This document shows, piece after piece, positions 31,842 through 42,231 of a stretch of 64,000 nucleotides of DNA. Made by a program: the position numbers and the translations under genes. The stretch lies in the NCBI GenBank assembly GCA_031771865.1, contig JASISA010000001.1, positions 434,001 through 498,000 on the forward strand, in the 5' to 3' direction. Each line of letters starts with the position of its first letter. The stretch's first letter is position 1. Below the pieces are notes generated by a model. That model made no database searches. It was not told the origin of the DNA and saw only the letters and a program-made list of their open reading frames with translations. This DNA comes from Nothophaeocryptopus gaeumannii (taxonomy: Eukaryota > Ascomycota > Dothideomycetes > Mycosphaerellales > Mycosphaerellaceae).

Positions 31842-33980
31842 TCATCGACTCGGCCCCTCCTTCATAGGCACCCATTCCCCATCACTATCCCATTTCCCAG
31901 CTTTCGTATAATCTGCAGTTGCGCTCCCAGCCATGTATGCAAAGCGAAAATACTCTGGTAAAGTTTTTGCCAATTCATGAACAATATCTTCATCACCATC
32001 TTCCATCGGCGCTTCGTCCTCATCACGTATCGGCTCCGCAACGCCGCCATCTGCAAGACCAGGTTCCTCCCGTCCAATCCGATGTCGTTTCCACGTCCAG
32101 GTGAAGTTCTCGCCAACAGGTGTTGCGTCCCAGTACGACTGGTCGTCGGAATAGCCTCTGAAGCGCTCGACATCGTTGACGACAATGCTAATCCCGTCAT
32201 AGGTAGCGCCATTTTTTGGATCTTTAGCAGGTAGGCTGCCTAGATTGAAGGTGATATTCTTTGCTCCGATGGCGAGCACCGAGACCAGAGGAAGCAGACT
32301 ACCTTGCTGCGTACCTTTGAGCAGCTCTGTCGGTAGTTCGACGATACTCGCGAAACCCCAACGCGCCACGCCGTTGATGAAGAGACCGGTTAGGAGGCCT
32401 TGGTAGACGAGCGAAGGTCGGTTTTGGAAGGATGTGCCGGGAAGGAGCAACAGTCCAAGAATGTAATGATGTATTCGTAGATCGAGACCGGGTGCTGCGA
32501 GGAAAGTGAGTAGTGTCAAGACCATGAGACCGTAGATTACAAGGTAGCGAGGCATGCGACCTTCTACACGAAACGCCCATGCTTGACCTAGTGCGATGAA
32601 GAAGATGGTCAGAACGACGATGACCAGAGCGGGTACGGCGCCTGGCTGGGCTTTGATGTCGTGCGGCGTGAGTCGCTGGATTGGGATGCGGTCGAATGTG
32701 TAGTTGTTCAGACTCCCAACCCAAGCAGGGCCGAGCCAGAGGATCGTCTTCTCGATTTGTGCTGTTAGGCCGGTGAGGGAGCGTTTCACGGTATAGCGGT
32801 ATGTGACCCAGGAGCAGAAACAAGCAGGCAAGAAGCGGCCGAAGGCGATGCTGAGGAGGCCGGTGTATGTTGTATTTGCAGGTGGGTCTGAGACCAGCGC
32901 TACGTGAAAGAAGAGCATTACGAAGATAGACCAGAAGTGTACGGCCGGATTTGCGGTGAAGAGGCTGATTAGGATAGTGAAGATGAGCGTAGGCGCAAGA
33001 GCCGGCCAGCGGAGATCTTTGCATTGTGTTGTAGTCCCAGACAAGAAGCCGAAGCTGAGCGGAAAGTAGCTGTCGAAGCCAGTGCTCTCAATACTGTTCC
33101 TCTTGGATCCGGGAAAAGATGGCTGCTCGCCTGTGAGTGTCAAGACACCACATCCCCCTTCGATGTTGCGAATGAATCCAGCATGGACTGCTGAAGCGCA
33201 TATGAAGCTGTCGCCACGATAGACAGCATTGCCCATGATCTCATCTTCGAATCCAGTTTGCTGATCTGTAGGCCCGCCCACGACCAGCGGCTTGTACACG
33301 ACCTCTTGATCACCAACAGCGTGCGGGTTCAACACTTGGATCTTGTGGCAGTCTGCGGGACATCTGAAGGCCAAGCTCGCATTCGAGAAAGGTCGACATT
33401 GATTTCCATTGAGCCCGCAATTGTTTCCCTCTCCCCAGTATCTTGCTCCGCAACTCAGGCGTATCGGAGTGCCAAAGCCGGGGATCTGAGCTGCGAAGGA
33501 GCTCTTCCATAAGACAAGCGAGAAGATTAACAGCCAACCCGCATACAAGGCTGTGAGCAGCCAGAACTTCTGTACTCTCTTCGGTGCATAGCGATCGACC
33601 AGGTTGATCGGTATATGCTGTACTTTCGGAAAGAATGGCGTAATGCGATATATCCTTGGTGGATCAGGACCCTGTGCCCATTTCTTCGTCGCGCTCCATG
33701 CTCTCTTCAGGGAAGGAGGTATGCGCGCCGCAATCTTATCCTGCCACGTCGGTTTTCGTGGTGCTCCTGCGTCGTCGAACGATTCGTTGGGTGAGCGTCT
33801 TCGCAAAGGCGCATCTGGGCCAATCGTCTCGTCATCGTCATCGTCTTCGTCTTCGTCTTCGTCCGAGTCCGAGTCCGAGTCGTCGCGATACCGTTCGTTG
33901 TGGATCGTATATCCATTGCTGTCGCTACTGCTGTGATTCGCTTCTGTGTCTGATGTTTCTTGTGGTGGGAGAGGTGCCAT
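31842..33980 (-). CDS. LCCL-domain multi-pass membrane protein
   Basis: 712 residues, single exon. The first 80 residues are acidic and disordered (an Asp/Glu/Ser run encoded by a trinucleotide-rich stretch at about 33830-33895). A transmembrane helix (LLTALYAGWLLIFSLVLW) precedes an LCCL domain, about residues 175-330: LSCGARYWGEGNNCGLNG, FRCPADCHKIQVLNP, AVYRGDSFICASAVHAGF and GGCGVLTLTG. About seven membrane helices follow (for example LIFTILISLFTANPAVHFW and VPALVIVVLTIFFIALGQA). The C-terminal domain is hydrophilic (ISIVVNDVERFRGYSDDQ). Such LCCL proteins are widespread in filamentous fungi; the molecular role is not established. Probably in the secretory pathway or plasma membrane. Confidence 0.9.
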   Translation of the reverse strand: MAPLPPQETSDTEANHSSSDSNGYTIHNERYRDDSDSDSDEDEDEDDDDDETIGPDAPLRRRSPNESFDDAGAPRKPTWQDKIAARIPPSLKRAWSATKKWAQGPDPPRIYRITPFFPKVQHIPINLVDRYAPKRVQKFWLLTALYAGWLLIFSLVLWKSSFAAQIPGFGTPIRLSCGARYWGEGNNCGLNGNQCRPFSNASLAFRCPADCHKIQVLNPHAVGDQEVVYKPLVVGGPTDQQTGFEDEIMGNAVYRGDSFICASAVHAGFIRNIEGGCGVLTLTGEQPSFPGSKRNSIESTGFDSYFPLSFGFLSGTTTQCKDLRWPALAPTLIFTILISLFTANPAVHFWSIFVMLFFHVALVSDPPANTTYTGLLSIAFGRFLPACFCSWVTYRYTVKRSLTGLTAQIEKTILWLGPAWVGSLNNYTFDRIPIQRLTPHDIKAQPGAVPALVIVVLTIFFIALGQAWAFRVEGRMPRYLVIYGLMVLTLLTFLAAPGLDLRIHHYILGLLLLPGTSFQNRPSLVYQGLLTGLFINGVARWGFASIVELPTELLKGTQQGSLLPLVSVLAIGAKNITFNLGSLPAKDPKNGATYDGISIVVNDVERFRGYSDDQSYWDATPVGENFTWTWKRHRIGREEPGLADGGVAEPIRDEDEAPMEDGDEDIVHELAKTLPEYFRFAYMAGSATADYTKAGKWDSDGEWVPMKEGPSR

Positions 33981-34758
33981 GTTTGTCTACCCTCGCAGGA
34001 GACGCTGGTTAACTCCGAGCCTCCGTTCCAATCTCGGGCCGGTGAGGGTGGTGCTGGTCATTGATGCATTTCGCCGGTATGTACTTCCATCTCATGCTAT
34101 TCAATCGCAGTCAATGTACTTTGCGTACGAGATGAGAAGGAGAAGAGCGAGAGTCATCTTGGTTGAAGCTTCCACCTGCGATGCGATCATCGTCATCCGA
34201 GTGAGCCGCATGGATCCACTCCTTCGACAACGTGCGCGTGGGGCCGATGCCACGATGATTCAATGCCGACATGAAAATACAAACAGCACTAGAAACACGC
34301 TACAACAGCTTGACGCCTGCTGCCATCGACGGTGGAGAGAATAGTACATATCGTTGGACAGTGGAAGTTTAGTAGAGCTCCCTCCCTGCACGCGACTCAA
34401 GCTCGAACAAGGCTGCCGCCTGTTTGGCCGGCGGCATTCGAACAAAGAGGATCAAGATCAATGATGCGAACTCCGTCTTTCGAGCCCTTCGCTTCTCCCA
34501 CACTTCACACTTCGTCTTCCTTTGCATAACCGACGATGCCAGCACCTGCGCTCGCAGCCCGATTGGACATCTCTCATTTCACGGCACGCGGAGCTCGTTC
34601 CTGGCGCGTTTCCTCTTCCCTTCTCTGATTTGTAAGGTGGGAACTGTTGATAGGTTCACCTATCAACGACGATTCATGTCGCCGATAGGCACGCGCCCTT
34701 TCAAACTGCACATCTTGCCTTCTCTATCTCCTCATTCATCACCTTCACCTTCGATCCA
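33981..34758. other. divergent promoter of the LCCL and aminotransferase genes
   Basis: About 780 nt without supported coding sequence. The right end is CT-rich, as in fungal leaders. Confidence 0.35.
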
Positions 34759-36757
34759 ATGTCAACCATGGCATCAACGCAGCCAACAATGTTAGACCAA
34801 ACCGACATGATCGACTCTCGGCCGGCCCCCAAAGACCTCTCCCACCATCTCAGTCGCGTCACCAAAGCCCGAGCTGAGAGCTCCATCAAGAGCTTCTACA
34901 AATTCTTCCAAATCCCAGGCATTGGTCAACTCGCCGGCGGTCTGCCAAACAAGTACTACTTCCCATTTGACACGCTCGAGGCCAAGGTCGCGCGACCAGC
35001 CCGGTGGCAGCCCACGCCGAACCGACCCATTGACCCTCCGCCGGAAGATGAAGCTCTGGCTGCCTTGTCCTTGCAAGACAGTGAGCGAGCTCGAAACAAC
35101 CCACTCAATCAGCCACAAGACGCCATTGTCGTACCGCACACATCAGAACAAGCGAATCCTGTCAAGAAGATCGACCTCTCGACAGCGCTACAATATGGCC
35201 AAGCTCAAGGATATCCGCCGCTGTACTACTTCATCAGGGAGTTTACTCAGAAAAATCTACACCCCAACTGTCCTTACAAGGGCGGACCTGAAGTCATCTT
35301 GACCTGCGGCAATACGGATGGCCTCTCGAAGGTCATTACCGCATTGTCCAACGAGTGGAGCGAAGACAAAGATTGGGTAAGAGATCGAGAGGGGCTTTTG
35401 GTCGAAGCGTTTGCGTATATGGCTGCTGTCCAAAGCGCGACGCCGAGGGGGCTGACGGTGACGCCTGTTGCAATCGATGACGAAGGCATGAAAGCAGATG
35501 GTCCCAATGGGTTGAAGGACGTCTTGGAGAACTGGGACTACAAGAAGGGCAAGCGACCACACTTGATCTATACCGTGACGTGAGTATGGCAATCCACAAT
35601 ATAGAGGATATCTACTGACTACCTGAAGCATGGGCCAAAACCCAACATCCGGTGTCCTGTCCCTAGGACGTCGGCGAGAAATTTACAAGCTCTGCTGCGA
35701 GTACGACATCATCATCGTGGAAGATGACCCATACTGGTACCTCCAATATCCAACAGCGACAGCAGTCAACACTACCACCGAAGCCGATCGGTCCAATTCC
35801 TCCTTCAATCCCGACATCGAGATGTTCGCAAATGCCGAGCCCAGACCTGAAGATTGGAAGAGCAGCGGATACAAGTTCCTTGACAGCCTCGTCCCAAGCT
35901 ACATCAGCGTGGACACTGAAGGCAGAGTTCTCAGACTGGACACCTTCTCCAAAACTGTTGCGCCAGGATGTAGATTGGGCTGGATCACTGGACAACCTGC
36001 ATTCATCGAGCGCTTGCTCCGCATTACTGAGACAAGCACTGCGCAACCGTCTGGCTTTGTACAAGCTATGATCTCGGAGCTTCTCCTTGGACCAGATCAC
36101 GCTGGCCTTGAATCTAAGCCGAAGACCAACAAGGGCGGCAAGGGCCCACTCCCAAACGGGGCGGGTTGGAAAGCAGATGGCTGGGTTCGCTGGTTGGAGG
36201 GTCTGCGAGGCAACTACGAGAGGCGCATGAATTCTATGTGTAGAATTCTGGACGCCCGGAAGTATCTCGTGAAAGCTGGCCGCAGAAGCAGCCTGGATGA
36301 AGCCGAGGGTGATGAGTGGGCAGTGGTTGAAAAGACCCAGATCTATTCGTTTGACTGGCCAGTCGGTGGCATGTTCCTGTGGCTGAAGGTCCACTTGGAA
36401 ACGCACCCGCTGTACAACACCTACAAAAAGGATGGATATGACGGTCTTCAACGTCTATCGAGAGCTCTTTGGATCTTCTGGACTAGCGAACCATACCTGG
36501 TTCTCGTAAATCCTGGACAGATGTTCTCTCCGACTAAGAAGATCGCGGAAGAGCAGGGCTGGAAGTACTTCAGACTATGCTTTGCGGCTATTGATGAGGA
36601 TAAACTTGGCCCTACGACGCAAGGCCTGGCTGAGGGCACCGCGGCGTTTTGGAGGATCAAGGATAAGAAGACGATTGAGGAGCTGCTCGATGCCGGGGAG
36701 GAGAGCGAGGAGAGGCGAGCTGGACTGATGAATTTGGGGATGTACGGAACCTGCTAG
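34759..36757 (+). CDS. Aro8-like class I/II aminotransferase (aromatic amino acid or 2-aminoadipate type)
   Basis: Two exons, 34759-35579 and 35629-36757. The 49-nt phase-2 intron (GTGAGT...TGAAG) restores IYTVTMGQNPTSGVLS. The product has 649 residues, longer than most class I aminotransferases because of inserts around residues 90-130 and 320-350. PLP-fold landmarks: IGQLAGGLPNKYYFPF, LSTALQYGQAQGYPPL, ILTCGNTDGLSKV, IIIVEDDPYWYLQYP, and LDTFSKTVAPGCRLGWI with the Schiff-base Lys. Related Aro8 and LysN enzymes transaminate aromatic amino acids, kynurenine or 2-aminoadipate. It is convergent to the NRPS-like reductase gene, with only a broken Vgb-like gene between, so a shared pathway is conceivable but unproven. 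Confidence 0.9.
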
Positions 36758-37111
36758 GCGACGCGCCGGTTAGATAATGACTTGACGAAGGGTATGAGGA
36801 TTATATACAAGGCGCTGGAAGCTGATGAGATTGATAGAGCTTTGAATAAGACGAGCTTTCGGTTTCGGCAAACTCGCAGTCGACTTGTCCCAAAACGATA
36901 CTTACTGCGCCAAACAGGTGCAAATCGTCTCCCATTATGGCAAAACTACCCTTTTCACCGCACAAGTACTGACGATTTCACGCCTCTAGTATGCAAGCAA
37001 GGTCAGAATAGGGCCTCGGAGCTCAAAGCACACGACCTCACATCAGCGTCCTTTCCAGCATCTCATTGTATTGACACTCAGACACTATCCAGCAAGGCTA
37101 TCATCGCAATC
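36758..37111. other. intergenic, nothing recognised
   Basis: Follows the aminotransferase stop. The open frame that runs into the next gene from 36782 is not protein-like before 37112. Confidence 0.35.
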
Positions 37112-37690
37112 ATGAAGGCAACGTGCTTCGTACTACTTTGCCTGGTCGCTGAGGCCCATGCCGCGGCTGTGACTTACGTCCAAGGCGATCCAAAACGCTA
37201 CACGTACACAAACATGCGCACGCCTCTTTCTGGCCCTTGCGATGTATCTGAGGGCACGGACGGGCTGGTTTATGTTCAAGAGCTACTCGCCAACAAGACC
37301 GCTCGATACAATCAAAACACTGGCCAGCTCAAAGAATTTGATATCCCGTTCATAACGGGACTTCTCCCGAACTTGACCATTTTCCCACTGCCCGGGAATG
37401 CCAAAGCAGCCTTTCTAAGCTGCGCTATTCGAAACGGTTTCGACTAGAATATGTACTTCAGCAATGGGAATAGAAACCAGCTTGTTCAGTTTCATGGAAA
37501 GATGGAGAAGGTCAAAGTCTTCACTCCTCCTGTTGAGCCATCCCACCTATCCACACCCTCTTACGGAGGTAGTCGTATCTACTGCAAGCCGATTGGCAAC
37601 TGTTTCACGAAAGGAACTGGGAACGCCATCTGGTTTACACAGTTGGCGCAGAATCGATTGGTTAGGTATGACCTGAACGGTCTGGTGTCT
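37112..37690 (+). pseudogene. secreted virginiamycin-B-lyase-like beta-propeller, truncated pseudogene
   Basis: The ATG at 37112 opens a signal peptide (KATCFVLLCLVAEAHAAAV). Propeller-type repeats follow: CDVSEGTDGLVYVQELLANK, TARYNQNTGQLKEFDIP, then after a TAG at 37445-37447 the same frame continues with MYFSNGNRNQLVQFHGKM and NAIWFTQLAQNRLVRYDLNG. The pattern resembles Vgb/SMP-30-like lactonases and streptogramin lyases. The propeller should continue for further blades, but homology ends near 37690, close to the 3' end of the convergent reductase gene. So there is one nonsense codon plus a 3' truncation. The first 111 residues alone could be translated but would not fold as a propeller. 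Confidence 0.6.
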
Positions 37691-37735
37691 CGATTAAGAG
37701 CAGTCGGCAATCTATCATCGATTGTGTTTTGCTAT

Positions 37736-40700
37736 CTAGCTGATGCCGTTGATTACAGTTTTGCCCTCCGCCCACTTGCTTTTCAAGTACTTCATGATCT
37801 TACACATTGGGCACAAATCAGGCGCCTTTACATTGGCCAGTGTTGGCGATGCAGCGCAGGCCTTATCCGACAGGAATCTTGCCTTATTTCCCTTTGCCTT
37901 CCCACCTCCGTACTTGCTTTCAAAGAACTCGATCAACTTATACGGAGGATTCATCTCGGGATCTGGCTTCTCCCTCAAACGTCTCCGCCATTCTTCCACT
38001 TCCACAATTTGAACTCCAATCCGATCTCCGGACTCTTCAGCATAGGCAACAGATGGTCTGTCCAGTCAATCTCTCGATGATTCACAGCATGATATACCTC
38101 CGCCTCTCCCTTACCATCTCGCAATGGCGCATGCAACGAAATTTCCGCCACTACCCTCGCCGTAACATCAACAGGCAACCAACTCAACCCCTCTCCCTCC
38201 AACCTCGGCAGCGCACCCGTCGTCTTCGCAGATTGTAACATCATCGTAGCCGCTTCTTGGGTGTTCCAGATTCCATGTTTCGTATCGCCCACGATCTGTC
38301 CGATACGGAGAATCTTGACGTCCATACCAGTCGATTTCGCTGCGTTGTTGCATATATGTTCTGCGACGAGTTTACTTCGACCGTAGCCTGTTCCTAGGGA
38401 GATGTCAAGCTCTGGCGGCAACAATTCCGGAATATTAGAAGAGAGATAATTTATCGCCGCTGCGATGGAACTGAGAAAGATGAGTTTCGCAGGTCCAGGA
38501 TTCCGGGATCGTAGAGCTAAGTTGATCAGGTTTTGGGTACCGAGAAGACAGTCTGTGAAGCTGGAGAGGGAGAGATTGAAGTTGACCGTCCATGCGCAAT
38601 GGATTATCGTAGTCGCCTCAAGCAGTTTGGTGTACGATTCTTGGGGAAGGCCAAGGTCGGAACGAGTCAGGTCGGCTGCGAGAGGGATTGTTTCGCACGG
38701 TTTGGCATCGAGGATGTGGAGAAGATGGCGTTCGCGGAGTGAGTTGACCAGTCTCATGAATGGATCTTTCTGTCGAGTTGATCGGATGAGGCAATAGACT
38801 TTTGAGACTTTGGGGCTTTGGATGAGTTGGGCGAGGATGTGTGCACCTAAGGAGCCGGTGACGCCAGTCAATACGACAATTTCTTCGTGATGTGGTTGAT
38901 CGACCGGCTGGTGTTGTGAGAAGGTGCTGAATCTGGAGATAAGGGCTTGCATCTTCTCTTCTACGTTAGTCTCCATGACTGAGTCGTTGGTATTGGGATC
39001 TCGGCGAAGTTCGTGCACTATGGCGTTGATGCTTGGAAAGTCGAAGATGAAGATGAGGGGAAGAGATCTTCCATCAAGATCCAAATCCTTCAGAATCGCG
39101 GATCGTAGCCGAGAGGCTTGGAGCGAGTCGACGCCAAGTGAGAAGAGATCCGTATCATCGCTCAACTTCTCTTGTCTCTCCGGCGCCAGAACCTTCTGAA
39201 CCCTCTCTCGCAAATACCCTCTCATCTCCTCCTCCCCAAGTACCAACCCTCCCTTCGTCACAGCATCCCCATACACCTCCGCAATTTCTACTTCAAACTC
39301 CCTATAAAACGCCGCTCTTATCAAATTCCCCTTATCCGTCTGCCTAACTCTCCCCACCTCACTCCTCGGTAACACCCTAACCATCTCTCTAGCCAACTGT
39401 CCATGCGCATCAACCTTCAAATTCGCCCTCTTCACTTCCAGCCACACAGCCTCCGTCACATCCTCCCTGCCCAACCCTTCCTCCTCAGCAGCCGGCGACG
39501 GAACAACAAACATCCCAACTTTCTCCCTATGCACCCCCAAAACGATCGCATCTTGAACCATCTCCGACTTCATCGCCGCATGTTCCAATCCAACAGGATT
39601 CACTTTCTCTCCATTTCCTAAAACAATACTATCATCCTTTCTCGCTAAATACCTCCACCCCTCCCCACCAGCGGGATGTCTCTCAAAAAGATCATTCGTC
39701 GCCCAACTCCCATCTTCCCGATTTGACATAACTAAACTCTGAAACCCCTTCAAAATAACCATTTCGTATATCCCCGCTTTTCCATCACATACCTCCCACC
39801 TTATAAAGGGTTTAAAAGCCTCCGGCAGACGTAGACAATCCCAATTTGCGATATCCTCGCGCGGACGAGTCGAAGAGAGCGTGAGACCCGTTTCTGTAGA
39901 TCCTAACGCGGTGAAGAGGAATACTCCCGCAGAGGCGAGATGGTCGCCGATGGGTTTGGGAAGGGCGGAGCCGGAATAAGAACCCATCTGGAGGGATTTG
40001 AGGGCTGAGATGCCGGTGGGGGATTCGGCCAGTAACTTTAACGCGAAGGGAACGGTGTAAATAACGCCTATATCTTTCCTCTCTTTTAAGGTGGTTATTA
40101 GGTGGCCCGCTGTTAGTGGTAGAGTGGCGGGATAGAGGTATAGTTTTCGTCTGGCGACGAGGGTCCGGAAGACAGTGCCTAGGCCGTGGGCGTGGTACAT
40201 GGGTACGGTGAGGAAGCCGTTATGTTGAGTGCCCCAAGAATAGTTTCCTATCGCGGATGTTTGGGAGATGGAGACGGGCTTGGGGAGGTTTGTGGACCCG
40301 GATGAGTGTAGAATCCAGGCTGTGTTGGATTTTTCGCGGTTTGGGTCGAGGGCTTGGTTGGGAGAGGAAGTGCCGTTTTCCTTCGAGAGAGGAGGAAGAG
40401 CGTTTAGTTCGAGGAACGAGCTGATCTGAACATCTGGATGGGAAGATTGTATTTGGTCCGCCTTTAATTGTAGCGAAGGATCCACAATTAAATAGCTCGC
40501 TTTGCATTTGTTTAAGAGATTCGATATGGCTTCCAGACTGATCTTCGTGCTCAATAGAAGGACTGTATGGCCGAGCCTATTCAAAGCGATCAAGGATACG
40601 AAATAGTCCACGCTGCTCGGTGCAAGTAGGCCAACGATTTGTATCTGATCGTCGGACGTGATCCGTTCCGGTATCATGCGACCATAGTATCCCGTCACCT

Positions 40701-40857
40701 GTTCAGCGAGTTCGTCGAGCTGAGCGAATGTGTAGTCGACATAGTTGAGGCCATCGTGTGGGTATGATATGTAAGGCTGATTTTTACGATGTTGGTCATT
40801 CGTTGCGGCTTTGACCAGCTCATTGATCGTTCTTGGCGCTGTCGAAGCGTTCATCAC
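37736..40857 (-). CDS. NRPS-like adenylation-thiolation-reductase (carboxylic acid reductase type), frameshift near 3' end
   Basis: The main frame is 37975-40857 (960 residues). Residues about 20-540 are the adenylation domain: ILHSSGSTNLPKP (A3), GSTETGLTL (A5), ATNDLF (A7) and the A10 Lys region VGRVRQTDKGNLIR. Residues 545-625 are the carrier domain, with DLFSLGVDSLQASRLR and its phosphopantetheine Ser. Then comes the thioester reductase: VVLTGVTGSLGAHIL, LIFLSSIAAAIN and GYGRSKLVAEHI. After IDWTDHLLPMLKSPEIGLEF the family continues in another frame (VEVEEWRRRLREK, NPPYKLIEFFESKYG, KACAASPTL) to a stop at 37736. A one-base loss in the AAA run at 38008-38010 explains this. Role: activate and reduce an acid to an aldehyde or alcohol; substrate unknown. 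Confidence 0.85.
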
Positions 40858-42231
40858 GCGGTATTGACATCTCTTGGCTCATCCGTCGTGGCGACGAAGA
40901 AGCATCATATAGGTCGTGTAGTGGATTCAGCCCCATGGCCATCAAGCTGTTTACCGGAAGCTCCATGTAAGCTGATCGGATCGCAATGCCGGAAACTGTC
41001 ATGCTGAACCTTGTTCGTAACGCTGCGATTGAAGGGTTCAAGGTCGTGTTGTCGGCTTTTCGCGATTGTTCCAGTATCCTTTCGGGTATGACAGGCGTGC
41101 AAGGAGCTGCCCTAGCTGTGATAATCTAAATTGTTCCACATCAGATTTCAGACGACGACAGTCGCTTTCGCAGCAATTGCTTACGATGAACGATTGATCA
41201 TGGTGAGCGTGCCTTTGACTGGACACATTACGAGAGTCATCTACATTCGCTTACCGTCATTCGGTGAAAAAGCGGCACTTCAGATGTAGCTCTCCCTGGT
41301 CTTATCTCTCGAGCTCTTGGCGCAAGTGTCCAACATGCGATGCCGAATTGTCGCTGCTGAAATGCCTACCAGGGCTTCTTGCGCCACACTCTTGAGGCCG
41401 AAGAAGCCTGCGTACAAGGCTGCAACTGGCGACTGCACCGCTCTGGTAGAAAGCCTTGTGCGAGGAAAGAGTCTGGTTCGTCTCATTTCGACTTCGTGTC
41501 GTGGCTCGGTGGAAGGACTCCGTGAGAAGAAGCGATTGCTGGTACAGGTGAGGTGTCTGTATTCGCCAAGGGAGAAAGCCTGGGCCAGCCTTGGACATGC
41601 AGTGCTCCTGATAGACCACTGTACGACTGAAGATGTTCTCCTCAGCCTTGATCGGCTAGCACCGGTATACGGAGTCCAGGCACGGAGTTGAAGAAGATCA
41701 TGGTGCCTGGCGGCCTCCAGCGCAACATTGCTGACAAGCTGAACATTTGTTGGAGTGACTTTGATCCTTCAAATGTACGTCACGTGAATGCAGCGCATCT
41801 GACCTGACCAATAAGGCTAGTGGGTCAGCTCCTGCAGCTCATCGCGACCCGCTTTCCTGCTGACTCACATCAAAAACCCCTCACCCGGACCGGTCAAACG
41901 TGCAAGTGAATATCAAAGGGCGGCGATGCCTCCATTACGCCTCGTAAGAGATGCGCATTGCTTCACTGCCAATGCTGAGACACGTAAATGTCTTCCTTCT
42001 TGTTCAGACGATCATTGGCGGTTCGGGTCTTCTTCGTGCGAGGCCGCTCGGCCTTGAGTCACAATTTTGCCACCTTCGTCCTGCAGCGTGCAGCGACAAG
42101 TGACTTCCTTAGGCAGGCAGCTGCGTTTGCGCATTTCGATCAATGTGGCGCTGTCCGTCTAGCACTGTGGCGCTGCCTATATAAGTGCAAACGTCTCTGT
42201 TCCTGAGTTTGGTGTGCTTGACAACATCAAC
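40858..42231. other. 1.4 kb divergent intergenic region
   Basis: Between the NRPS-like gene (minus) and the BCS1-like gene (plus). The ORF 41317-41691 (124 residues) has no recognisable features. A TATA-like element lies at its right end. Confidence 0.35.
42178..42185 (+). promoter_or_regulatory. TATA-like box before the BCS1-like gene
   Basis: TATATAAG sits 47 nt upstream of the ATG at 42232. If used, the untranslated leader would be very short. Confidence 0.35.

Noticed and set aside
33830..33895. Trinucleotide-rich run (TCG/TCC/TCT type)
   Set aside because: Explained as codons for the acidic N-terminal tract of the LCCL protein rather than as an independent repeat element.
35663..36451. 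262-codon antisense ORF within the aminotransferase gene
   Set aside because: Mirror frame of a strongly supported coding exon; no independent motif.
41317..41691. 124-codon ORF between the NRPS-like and BCS1-like genes
   Set aside because: No domain or conserved-looking block; a similar antisense ORF covers the same bases.
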